This document shows positions 15,753-23,106 of a DNA stretch of 23,738 nucleotides, one piece after another. Origin of the DNA: Promethearchaeota archaeon. GTDB taxonomy: Archaea; Asgardarchaeota; Lokiarchaeia; Sigynarchaeales; SOKP01. Every line of letters starts with the position of its first letter. The stretch's first letter is position 1. Location of the stretch: the NCBI GenBank assembly GCA_016839845.1, contig JAEOTL010000207.1, positions 1-23,738 on the forward strand. The letters are read 5' to 3'. The translations under genes and the position numbers were made by a program. The notes beneath the pieces are model-generated. The model was not told the origin of the DNA. It did no database searches and worked only from the letters and a program-made list of their open reading frames with translations.

Positions 15753-17303
15753 TTAGGTTCTAACAAGCGGAACAATTTCTTCTGAAAATTTTTCTCGATT
15801 TTTAATTAAATGATAAATAATTAGGGCGAAATAGAATAAAACAGCGACGAAAAGAATTAATAAACCAGATAGGATAATATGTCTCATTGCTGCTTCACCA
15901 GCAGTGTTAATAGGAGATCTTAAGAAGTAAAATGCAGCGATTGGGAAAACAATTAGTTGGCTTGCAATTATTGACCACCCAATTATTTTGCGGATAAGTT
16001 TTTCGAATTTGTTTTGCCTTGTAGTTAGATTGTGGACAAGTAGGCAGAATATGGTTATTGCACCAAGCGTAACGAGAATATGAGGGTGCCCCGTCGCAAA
16101 ACTTTTCTCAACAGGGTAATTCAACAACTCTCTGTAAGCTTCAAGGTCTGCTACAATTACTAACCCTGGGATTACAACAACAAAACCAGCTAGGAAAAAT
16201 GGAATAAACATCCCGAACCTTAATGGATTTTTTAGAAGTGCTTTAATTTTATCGATTAATGATGCTGAATTATATCTCTCCCCAAGTTCTTCCTTAGAAA
16301 CTTGAATCCAAGCATAACATGAGATAATAACCCCGGCAAACAATATAAGTGCTCGAGCGGGCATTAAAATTGCATTCGCAGCCCCACCCATGAAGATCAT
16401 AAGGAAGTACCCTGCGGTCATAGCAATGGCACCGGGTAAGATTAACCAAGTCCCAATTTTTGCCAACTTTCCTTTTATTTCAGTGTATCTAAATACAAGT
16501 ACTAATATACCTGTAAGGAATAATGCTGTGGTTAACCGCATGTGAAAGCTTGCTAATTCCTCATAGATTGTCTTAGGTATCCCCCGAACTAAAAATACTT
16601 CTTCAACGAAGAAGAACGGTTCATCTACAACGAGCATTATTACTGCTGCTATAAGCCCAAACAAAACAAATACAATTATCCCCGCAATAACAATAAATCC
16701 ACTGAGAGAAAGTATATCAAAACCACCAATTTTTGGAATATCTCTGAAATATTCACTCTCTTTTGCTTCTGTTCCCGGTAGAAGACCATAGCACAATAGA
16801 CCAGCCCCCAAGAATAAAAGTACGAGCCCAACTAAAAAGATATGATGTAGTTCAAAAATAGTCGTATAAGCCCAGAATGTCGCACCAATTCCCGCGCATA
16901 TTCCTCCCACAAAAACTAAATATCTAATTGGATTAATGATGCTTTTCCGAACTTCGAAAATATCTAAGAAAAGTAATGTGACAATACCAACGAATGGCGC
17001 TGATAATGAATGATAAATCATTATTACTCTGTGTGCTTTATGATGAACTAAATTACCAGCGGCTCCATGAATAAGTGAAGCATCGTACACCATATGATAA
17101 GAGAACGCTATTGTTATATTAATTATGATTATAATTGATAAAATGACAATAAGGAGCTTCGTTGAAATGGGAATTTTGTATTTAATTGCAAGAATTATAT
17201 TTATAGCTACTAAGAAAGAGACAACAACACTGACGATTTTAATTCGTGGAGAGATAATAGGTATAACAGCCACTATAATCGTAATAACGGCGACTATCGC
17301 CAA
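15753..17303 (-). CDS. Membrane protein resembling heme-copper oxidase subunit I (copy B)
   Basis: A paralogue of the protein at 10664-12139, with two extra N-terminal helices and then the same twelve-helix core. Conserved histidines are His98 (MIYHSL, helix II), His153 (helix IV), His254 (FHMRL, helix VI) and His406/His408 (GHPH, helix X). No tandem His exists in helix VII, so a CuB site is not expected. A His-rich stretch (His70, 79, 87, 88, 91, 98) precedes helix II and is absent from copy A. The listed start is TTG at 17303. A better start by context may be an in-frame ATA at 17345: AAAGGTGA lies 8 nt before it, and the added residues supply a charged N-terminus (DFNKLTTK) before the first helix. 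The gene follows the 224-aa 7-helix gene, separated by a terminator and its own promoter. Function is inferred only from topology and His pattern. Confidence 0.6.
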   Translation of the reverse strand: MAIVAVITIIVAVIPIISPRIKIVSVVVSFLVAINIILAIKYKIPISTKLLIVILSIIIIINITIAFSYHMVYDASLIHGAAGNLVHHKAHRVIMIYHSLSAPFVGIVTLLFLDIFEVRKSIINPIRYLVFVGGICAGIGATFWAYTTIFELHHIFLVGLVLLFLGAGLLCYGLLPGTEAKESEYFRDIPKIGGFDILSLSGFIVIAGIIVFVLFGLIAAVIMLVVDEPFFFVEEVFLVRGIPKTIYEELASFHMRLTTALFLTGILVLVFRYTEIKGKLAKIGTWLILPGAIAMTAGYFLMIFMGGAANAILMPARALILFAGVIISCYAWIQVSKEELGERYNSASLIDKIKALLKNPLRFGMFIPFFLAGFVVVIPGLVIVADLEAYRELLNYPVEKSFATGHPHILVTLGAITIFCLLVHNLTTRQNKFEKLIRKIIGWSIIASQLIVFPIAAFYFLRSPINTAGEAAMRHIILSGLLILFVAVLFYFALIIYHLIKNREKFSEEIVPLVRT

Positions 17304-17379
17304 GAGAATGATAGCGAGTTTTGTTGTTAATTTATTAAAATCTATAGTAGTTTCACCTTTTTTTAATAAAATAATTTAA

Positions 17380-17411
17380 AAACTAGACTTCTTAGTTTTT
17401 AAGACTAGTTT
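17380..17411 (-). promoter_or_regulatory. Hairpin in the predicted 5' leader of HCO-like gene B
   Basis: An 11-bp inverted repeat with one mismatch (AAACTAGACTT / AAGACTAGTTT) and a 10-nt loop. TATA-like boxes at 17431-17441 and 17442-17455 on the minus strand would start transcription just upstream, placing the hairpin in the leader, about 20 nt before the Shine-Dalgarno sequence. Confidence 0.45.
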
Positions 17412-17473
17412 TAAAAATCTATAAGTCAAGATTTTATATTAACCTATATATAAGTTTTCAAAATTTTAACATC

Positions 17474-17515
17474 ATAAAAAAAAAATAAAGAAAAGAGTAG
17501 TACAGTACAGCTACT
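17474..17515 (-). terminator. Hairpin plus T-run after the 224-aa membrane protein gene
   Basis: On the minus strand AGTAG...CTACT (17496-17515) is followed by a T-rich tract with a run of ten T. It lies just after the stop at 17528. Confidence 0.5.
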
Positions 17516-17527
17516 TGATTTTTTCTC

Positions 17528-18202
17528 TTAACTCTTTAAACCAGGAATTGCGTACCCCCATTTTTCGGGAAGTAAAGTCCCTAAAGCGAAGAATAAAGCA
17601 GTAATTAAGAGTACTATTGGAAGCAGTGTTAAGATAAGAACGATATCAGCCGCTCCTAATGTAAATAAGGCTAATAATAAACCAGCTATACTTATCACTA
17701 CTCCTCCTATGGTTAATAGATAAGCTTTCCAGTCTGTCTCTTTTTTCTTTACAGTTGTATATATGGGTAGAAGAATTATCGAAAGACCGCTTGGAATGTG
17801 AGCCACCATAACTGTAGCAGATGCACCAGGGCTTCCTACAGCTTTAGTTATGCCAATTAAAACTACCATTACTAATACAAAAGCAAGGTATGCGTATCCA
17901 ATTAGTTTAGATTTATCTTCAAATATAACGAAGTAGAGGCCAGCAGCCATTCCACCAGGGATAAGAGCCGCTAAAGCTGCGATTGTAGGTGAGAGTAATA
18001 AAATATAATTATTAGTGGCTACAAGGATAATCCCCGCAAGAAACACAACAATAAAAGCAAGAGCCCAAAGAAGATGGTAAATTTTCTTGTTTTTTATGAA
18101 ATCGAGTAGCATGAATAGGGCGAATAAAATCGCTGCGATACCTGTTATTAAGAGTATAATCACAGCACCAGGATAACTTGAAACAGCAAATTGTAATATC
18201 AT
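17528..18202 (-). CDS. Seven-helix membrane protein, paralogue 2
   Basis: This 224-residue protein of unknown function has about seven hydrophobic helices and is homologous to the protein at 14629-15417 across its length (shared YHLLWA, IPG..AAG, IYTTVKKKET, EKW...PGL). It lacks the extended N-terminus of that protein. His43 is the conserved His. It lies directly upstream of HCO-like gene B on the same strand, so this pair (7-helix plus 12-helix protein) probably works together. The start ATG 18202 follows AAGTGGAA. A perfect-arm palindrome at 18266-18281 in its promoter suggests separate regulation from paralogue 1. Confidence 0.65.
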   Translation of the reverse strand: MILQFAVSSYPGAVIILLITGIAAILFALFMLLDFIKNKKIYHLLWALAFIVVFLAGIILVATNNYILLLSPTIAALAALIPGGMAAGLYFVIFEDKSKLIGYAYLAFVLVMVVLIGITKAVGSPGASATVMVAHIPSGLSIILLPIYTTVKKKETDWKAYLLTIGGVVISIAGLLLALFTLGAADIVLILTLLPIVLLITALFFALGTLLPEKWGYAIPGLKS

Positions 18203-18265
18203 TTATAATTCCACTTTTTAATGTTTTTGGTTTTTTTTATAATTTAATTAATTAATTCTCCTTTC

Positions 18266-18281
18266 TGTAAGATTTCTTACA
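18266..18281. promoter_or_regulatory. Palindrome TGTAAG-ATTT-CTTACA, candidate operator
   Basis: A 16-bp site with 7-bp arms (TGTAAGA/TCTTACA) around a TT centre. On the minus strand a TATA-like TTTTTATATAC (18311-18321) lies about 30-45 bp upstream, so the site would be near or just after the transcription start of the 224-aa gene, a repressor position. Confidence 0.4.
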
Positions 18282-18396
18282 AATAGGTTTAAAAACTAAT
18301 TATTCTGGCAGTATATAAAAATTGGTTTAATATTTTAAAAAAAATAACGACTTTCTCTTTAGGTTAAATAAGTAAGATTTACATCTGGTTTATGAA

Positions 18397-19599
18397 TTAG
18401 TTTGACTTTTTCGATACGATGAATAAAATTATCGTTACGCATAAAGGGACACCCATTCCCATAATAAACATCGCAAATGAACCGAATGAATCATAAATTA
18501 ATCCTGAGATTGGTGCCCCAATTGCAATTCCCGCAACAACCAAAGCATAGAACGTACCCAGTGCGACTCCTCGATTATTCTCGGTGGTATTATTTCTAAT
18601 AATACTTGCAGAGGTTGGAAATATCATCCCGTGACCTATCCCAAATATAATCATTCCAAATATTGGGACTGGTAGAGAAATTGATATCGCAAGAATTAGA
18701 AAACTCACCGATACAAATAATAACCCCAAAATCAGAATTGTCGATTTTCTTGTTTTATCGCTTAATAAACCCGAAGGGTAATGAACAAGGATAGAGAGCA
18801 CTACTAATACCCCAAATGTCATTCCTATTAGACCATCCTCATACCCAGCATTACTTAATAACACAGAATATGTAGCTGTAATTATTCCCAAATTAAAATT
18901 CAATGCAATAATCCCTAAGTATGGGGTAACCATTTTCTTAGAGAGAATAGTGTCCTTAAAAATTGAAATTTCTTCTTTCAAGCTTAACTTCTTCTCCTCA
19001 GGTTTATAGATCGCAGGTAAAAGAAAAGAGAAAATAGCCATAACAAACATAATAATCGAAATAATCAAAAATAAAGTTTCATACCCGATTCTTTCCGCTC
19101 CCATACCACCAATCATAAACCCAAATAGAAGAGCAATCCCAAATGAAATCCCATAGAGAGCCATCCCTCTTCCACTTTTTTTCTTAGGAGTTGCATCTGA
19201 GAGATATGCCATGGTTCCTGGGCCTCCAAATCCTCCTCCCAATCCATGAATTATTCTTGCTAATAGTAAGAAATAAGGATCTCGTGCTAAAGAATATAAT
19301 AATATTGAGACACCATCTAATGCTATTCCGACAGCAATTAGAACTTTTCTGCCGATTTTATCTACAAATCTTCCAGCAATAATATTGGAAGGGATATGTA
19401 CCATTGAATATGCCCCTACAATAAATGAAGCAAGAACAACAGAGGCTCCCAAACTAACTGCATAATTTGAGATTATAGGAATTACCACTGTACTATCAAA
19501 GTTTACAAGAAACGTTAATATTAATATCAAAAGATAATAAGGTTTTCCTATTCTAACTGTGGTAGGAATCTTAGCTTCTTCTATCGAGGTTGCATTCAT
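18397..19599 (-). CDS. MFS transporter
   Basis: A 400-residue major facilitator superfamily protein with twelve predicted helices. The MFS signature between helices 2 and 3 is present (GRFVDKIGRKVLI, about residues 76-88), with its weaker repeat between helices 8 and 9 (GLLSDKTRKSTIL). A long cytoplasmic loop after helix 6 contains KPEEKKLSLKEEIS. The substrate cannot be inferred; the general look is of the drug/metabolite exporter type. It starts at ATG 19599 with CTATACTTAAA about 35-43 bp upstream on the minus strand. The gene is divergent from the YgbA-like gene, 136 bp apart, and its relation to the neighbouring redox genes is unclear. Confidence 0.88.
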   Translation of the reverse strand: MNATSIEEAKIPTTVRIGKPYYLLILILTFLVNFDSTVVIPIISNYAVSLGASVVLASFIVGAYSMVHIPSNIIAGRFVDKIGRKVLIAVGIALDGVSILLYSLARDPYFLLLARIIHGLGGGFGGPGTMAYLSDATPKKKSGRGMALYGISFGIALLFGFMIGGMGAERIGYETLFLIISIIMFVMAIFSFLLPAIYKPEEKKLSLKEEISIFKDTILSKKMVTPYLGIIALNFNLGIITATYSVLLSNAGYEDGLIGMTFGVLVVLSILVHYPSGLLSDKTRKSTILILGLLFVSVSFLILAISISLPVPIFGMIIFGIGHGMIFPTSASIIRNNTTENNRGVALGTFYALVVAGIAIGAPISGLIYDSFGSFAMFIMGMGVPLCVTIILFIVSKKSN

Positions 19600-19735
19600 G
19601 TGCTACGCTAACTTATATGTCCAATAGTTTTTTAAGTATAGTTTTTATCTCCATAAATTCTTTTGGATTATAAGCATAAAATCCATTTAATCAAGTTTTA
19701 TAATTCTAGTAACCTACTTATATAACTCGTGGAAA

Positions 19736-20068
19736 ATGCAATCACCTAAAAATCGTTTAGAACGGGAGAAGAAAACAATATATACAATGATCCGTATGTA
19801 TTGTAAAAAATCGCATGGTTTAAATAACGAGTTATGTCAAGAATGTTCAGACATTTTCTATTATGCACAAGAGAGATTGAAAAACTGTCGGTTTAGTGAA
19901 AATAAACCAACTTGTGAAAAGTGTCCTATCCATTGTTATCGACCAGAAATGAGAGAAAACGTCCGGAAAGTTATGAGGTATGCAGGTCCTCGAATGATTT
20001 ACTCTCATCCGATTATGGGTTTTAGACATCTTTTCAGAAAAATGAAAAGAGCAGAAAAGTTAACGTAG
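19736..20068 (+). CDS. YgbA-like protein (nitrous oxide-stimulated promoter family)
   Basis: The 110 residues match the YgbA_NO family from end to end: REKKTIYTMIRMYC, H-x6-C-x2-C (His27, Cys34, Cys37), YAQERLKNC, KPTCEKCPIHCY (Cys60, 63, His66, Cys67), then VMRYAGPRMIYSHPIMGFRHL. The Cys/His pattern suggests a metal or iron-sulfur site. In enterobacteria the family is tied to the response to nitrosative stress; the molecular reaction is not established to my knowledge. TTTTATAATTC about 31-41 bp upstream gives a short-leader start; no Shine-Dalgarno sequence is evident. It lies between an MFS gene and the hydrogenase operon, close to the HCO/NOR-like island, a context compatible with nitric oxide handling or iron-sulfur protection. 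Confidence 0.85.
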   Translation: MQSPKNRLEREKKTIYTMIRMYCKKSHGLNNELCQECSDIFYYAQERLKNCRFSENKPTCEKCPIHCYRPEMRENVRKVMRYAGPRMIYSHPIMGFRHLFRKMKRAEKLT

Positions 20069-20125
20069 CAATAATGTTATTAATACATTCGAAATCGGGG
20101 CTCAGTAATAAATGAGTTTAGATTC

Positions 20126-20139
20126 TGAATAATCATTCA
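20126..20139. promoter_or_regulatory. Palindromic site TGAATAATCATTCA, copy 3, hydrogenase promoter
   Basis: This copy differs from the two at 14338 and 14459 by one base; with flanks TCTGAATAAT.ATTCAT is shared with copy 2. It ends 20 bp before the TATA-like TTAAATAG at 20160. A smaller inverted repeat AGATT-gaa-AATCT follows at about 20146-20158. Confidence 0.55.
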
Positions 20140-20159
20140 TAATTTAGATTGAAAATCTC

Positions 20160-20167
20160 TTAAATAG
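20160..20167 (+). promoter_or_regulatory. TATA-like box of the vhu-hdr operon
   Basis: TTAAATAG is the best TATA candidate in the 218-bp gap before vhuG and would give a leader of about 100 nt. The rest of the gap is AT-rich without other recognised features. Confidence 0.4.
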
Positions 20168-20286
20168 AATGATCTCTTAATCAGAAGCTTTTAATACAGT
20201 TGTTAATACAATATCTCAACTAATTTTGTTTATTGCAAATTAGCTAATTTTAAACAAATAAAAAACAACAAAAAAATTGAGATAAA

Positions 20287-21609
20287 ATGGCTGTAAAAGT
20301 AGCATTCTTACAAAATTCTGATTGCTGGGGGTGCCACCAGAGCTTGCTTAATCTACATTTAGGCTTGCTTAATGTTCTTCCAGCATTAGAGATTGTCTAT
20401 TGGCCAGCTGTAGTTGATTTCAAATACGATTCATTAAAAGCAAGAGCAGACGGAGAAATTCTTGTAGGGTTTGTCGAAGGGACTTTACGAACTAAACATG
20501 ATATTGAACAAACAAAAGTTCTACGACAAAAATCCGCGTTGATTGTAGCATTCGGAACGTGTTCCTGTTATGGTAGTGTGAAGGGATTAGCTAATCAATG
20601 GAGCAAGGATAACTTAATAAAACGCAAATTTTCAGATGTAGAAAGTATTGCTGACGGAAGTGGCGGAGAACCAACGATTAATATGCCTGGATTTGCAGAT
20701 AAGATTGTACCTGTAGATGACGTGATAAAAGTTGATGCCTATATGTCTGGATGCCCTCCAAAGCCAGAAGCAATTGCAAGTGCCGTAGTATTCCTACTAG
20801 GGCAGAAAGCACATCCTATGAATGATTTATCATTCTGCAATGATTGTACTATCAAAGACAATTGTTTACTGGATAGAGGAAAACTCTGCTTCGGTTCAAT
20901 TACTAGCATTGGTTGCAGTTTAAAGTGTACTAGCGATGATAAGCCGTGTGTAGGCTGTTTTGGTCCTGCTAAAACAGTTGATAGCAGAGCGGAAAAATTG
21001 AATAAGATGGCTAAAAAACCAGGCAAACTCAGTCCTGGAGATATCAAGAGCCTTTATGAATTCCTACCCTTATTCTTAAATGTTCCTCTCATGGCAGGTT
21101 TCGATTTAGCAGGGGATATTTTGAAGCAAATAAAGAGACATGGTTCTCCTGAGACAGCTTTAGCAAATCTTCCCCCTACCACTATGGAAATTGCCAGTAA
21201 GTTAATGGGCTTCTTAAAAGATAATCGTGGTTTTACTGAAATTTCAACTGTATGCGATACTTGCCCCAGAATTATCGGTAGTAAATCTACAATGACACGG
21301 GTAAAGAGAGACTATGAAGGGCTTCCTAATATGGAAGATTGTCTTATTGAACAGGGATATATTTGTGCAGGTCCGATAACTCAAGCTGGCTGTGGCGGTA
21401 TGTGTTTAAAGGTTAATTCTCCATGTACTGGCTGTTATGGTCAGACGGAATGGGGAGTTGATCAAGCTGAGAGATTCGCAGATATAGTACTTAAAGGTTA
21501 CAATGTGGATATTTCTAAAAAAGAACTACTCGCTCAAGTAAAGGATCACTTAGGTACTTTTGAGAAATTTACCTTGGCAGCAAATAGAAAATTTAAAGGA
21601 GGAGAATAA
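20287..21609 (+). CDS. vhuG: [NiFe]-hydrogenase (group 3c, Vhu/Mvh type) small subunit with a duplicated cluster domain
   Basis: This electron-transferring subunit of a cytoplasmic hydrogenase passes electrons from the NiFe site to the HdrABC/VhuD partner. The N-terminal flavodoxin-like part has the proximal cluster ligands: CWGC (Cys13, Cys16), GTCSCYG (Cys92 or 94) and GCPPKPE (Cys156). The C-terminal part is unusual: an eight-Cys domain at 184-224 (Cys184, 187, 193, 201, 210, 214, 221, 224) is repeated at 323-383 (Cys323, 326, 352, 360, 369, 373, 380, 383). Usual MvhG-type subunits of about 300 residues have one such domain; the second copy here is the more typical one (CLIEQGYICAGP, GCYG). 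The 440 residues therefore could hold extra clusters. vhuA follows after 3 bp, and its Shine-Dalgarno sequence GGAGGAG is inside the vhuG end. Confidence 0.92.
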   Translation: MAVKVAFLQNSDCWGCHQSLLNLHLGLLNVLPALEIVYWPAVVDFKYDSLKARADGEILVGFVEGTLRTKHDIEQTKVLRQKSALIVAFGTCSCYGSVKGLANQWSKDNLIKRKFSDVESIADGSGGEPTINMPGFADKIVPVDDVIKVDAYMSGCPPKPEAIASAVVFLLGQKAHPMNDLSFCNDCTIKDNCLLDRGKLCFGSITSIGCSLKCTSDDKPCVGCFGPAKTVDSRAEKLNKMAKKPGKLSPGDIKSLYEFLPLFLNVPLMAGFDLAGDILKQIKRHGSPETALANLPPTTMEIASKLMGFLKDNRGFTEISTVCDTCPRIIGSKSTMTRVKRDYEGLPNMEDCLIEQGYICAGPITQAGCGGMCLKVNSPCTGCYGQTEWGVDQAERFADIVLKGYNVDISKKELLAQVKDHLGTFEKFTLAANRKFKGGE

Positions 21610-21612
21610 AAA

Positions 21613-22920
21613 ATGGTAAAAGAAATAGTTGTTGAACCCGTAACCCGACTTGAAGGTCACAATACGTTGAAAGTTAAGCTTGGTGATGATGGAACTGTTC
21701 AAGATGTTCAATTTAGTATTACATCTACGAGATTTTTTGAGAAATTTCTCGAAGGAAGATACTGTGAGCACATCCCGAGGATTACACCAAGAATCTGTGG
21801 AATTTGTCCAATTCCTCATCATTTAACTCCTACCAAGGCTGTTGAAGATGCTTGGGGCGTTCAAATTCCACCAGCAGCATATAAATTGCGTCAATTATTA
21901 CAAAACGCAAAACAATATTCATCGCATGCACTACATTTCTATGCACTCGCGGCACCTGATTTCTTATTAGGACCAATGGCCGACCCTGCATTACGGAATG
22001 TTGTCCATGTAATTAATCAAATGCCTGATGTTGGCGCAATGGCGTTAAAGATGATGGATTTTGGTCAAAAATTATGCCAGGAAATTGGTGGGAAGTCTGT
22101 ACATCCTATTTCAGCAATCGTAGGTGGGATGAAAAAACCCATGAGCGAGAGCGCGAGAGATTTGTTTTTAAAACAAATTAACGATCAAGTTGAATGGACG
22201 AAGAAGACGGTTGAAATCGGGTTAAAAGTTGTTGAAGATTATTGGGACGTCGTTGCTAATGTAGGTGTTGTTCCAACATACTACGTAGGTATGACTAAGA
22301 ATGGTGTTCATGATATTTATGACGGAGATATAAGAATTGTCTCACCTACTGGAGAGAAATTTGATTATGCTCCCCAAAGATATTTAGAAGCATTAGGAGA
22401 ACATATTCCTGAGCATTCTTATGCGACACATATGTACTATAAGCCTGCTGGGTATCCTGAAGGTATTTACCGAGCTAACACCTTAGCAATGATTAACGCT
22501 GCTGATAAAATGGCGACCCCATTAGCTGATGAGGCATTACAAGCTATGAGAGCAAAAATTGGTACTGACGTTATTCATCATACTTTTGCGTATCATTGGG
22601 CTCGCCTAATTGAATTAGTAGAATCAGTTGAGGTCATAGCAACATTACTCCAAGATCCGGATATTGTAAATCCTGACTGCAAAACACTAGATGTTCAACC
22701 TAGAGAAGGAGATGGTGTTGGTGTAACAGAAGCCCCGCGAGGATTACTTTTGTATCATATATGGTCTGATGCGGAAGGAATCTGCAAGAAGGCAAATCTC
22801 TTAGTTGCAACGAACCACAACATAGCTGGAATCGAGAAAACTCTCATGCACGTTGCCAAACAGGTATTCGAGGATAAGGCTTTGGATGGATTATCCTTAC
22901 CAGACCCATGGATAAAATAA
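21613..22920 (+). CDS. vhuA: [NiFe]-hydrogenase (group 3c) large subunit lacking its C-terminal motif
   Basis: The catalytic subunit of the Vhu-type hydrogenase, 435 residues. It opens with the typical EPVTRLEGH and carries the first pair of nickel ligands in RICGICPIPHH (Cys62, Cys65). Normally the subunit ends with a second motif, DPCxxCxxH, that binds Ni and Fe. Here the chain stops at LPDPWIK without it, and the motif is supplied by the separate selenopeptide encoded 36 bp downstream. This VhuA + VhuU split is known from methanococcal selenium hydrogenases. The sequence is otherwise intact and codon use is uniform, so this is not a truncation. GGAGGAG precedes ATG 21613. The enzyme would oxidise H2 with HdrABC, needing HypF/D/E encoded in this window. 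Confidence 0.95.
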   Translation: MVKEIVVEPVTRLEGHNTLKVKLGDDGTVQDVQFSITSTRFFEKFLEGRYCEHIPRITPRICGICPIPHHLTPTKAVEDAWGVQIPPAAYKLRQLLQNAKQYSSHALHFYALAAPDFLLGPMADPALRNVVHVINQMPDVGAMALKMMDFGQKLCQEIGGKSVHPISAIVGGMKKPMSESARDLFLKQINDQVEWTKKTVEIGLKVVEDYWDVVANVGVVPTYYVGMTKNGVHDIYDGDIRIVSPTGEKFDYAPQRYLEALGEHIPEHSYATHMYYKPAGYPEGIYRANTLAMINAADKMATPLADEALQAMRAKIGTDVIHHTFAYHWARLIELVESVEVIATLLQDPDIVNPDCKTLDVQPREGDGVGVTEAPRGLLLYHIWSDAEGICKKANLLVATNHNIAGIEKTLMHVAKQVFEDKALDGLSLPDPWIK

Positions 22921-22956
22921 AAATATTGAAAATTAAAGGAAAAAGTGAACATAAAA

Positions 22957-23106
22957 ATGAGTGATGTACCAGAAGGCGTAGTAAATCTCTTAGAAATGAT
23001 AGTTCGCTGTTTTGACTGCTGACTATCGTGTGCAGCTCACATCACAGTTGTTGATGAAGAGGGCACTGAGATTTACTCTCGAGAGATGAATGTAGGCCTT
23101 GGATGA
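22957..23106 (+). CDS. vhuU: VhuU selenopeptide: Sec-containing C-terminal motif of the hydrogenase large subunit
   Basis: A 49-codon frame with an in-frame TGA at 23020-23022 read as selenocysteine (U). It matches the missing end of VhuA: VPEGVVNLLEMIVR resembles the helix before the motif in fused MvhA, then FDCULSCAAH fills the place of the usual DPCxxCxxH, so Sec22 and Cys25 would bind nickel. After the His comes a 21-residue tail (ending MNVGLG) that a maturation protease would normally remove after the His. Cys21 stands where Pro is expected, giving adjacent Cys-Sec. Reading TGA as stop would give a useless 21-residue peptide and leave VhuA inactive. An RNA structure overlaps the true stop (23104-23106). 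The gene lies in the vhuG-vhuA-hdrC operon; AAAGGAAAAAG is a weak ribosome site. Confidence 0.9.

Noticed and set aside
21613..22920. Reading vhuA as a truncated pseudogene because DPCxxCxxH is absent
   Set aside because: The missing motif is encoded separately as VhuU directly downstream, a known arrangement for selenium hydrogenases.
22957..23022. Treating the TGA at 23020 as a true stop
   Set aside because: Homology continues across it with the exact nickel motif, and U falls on the metal-ligand position.
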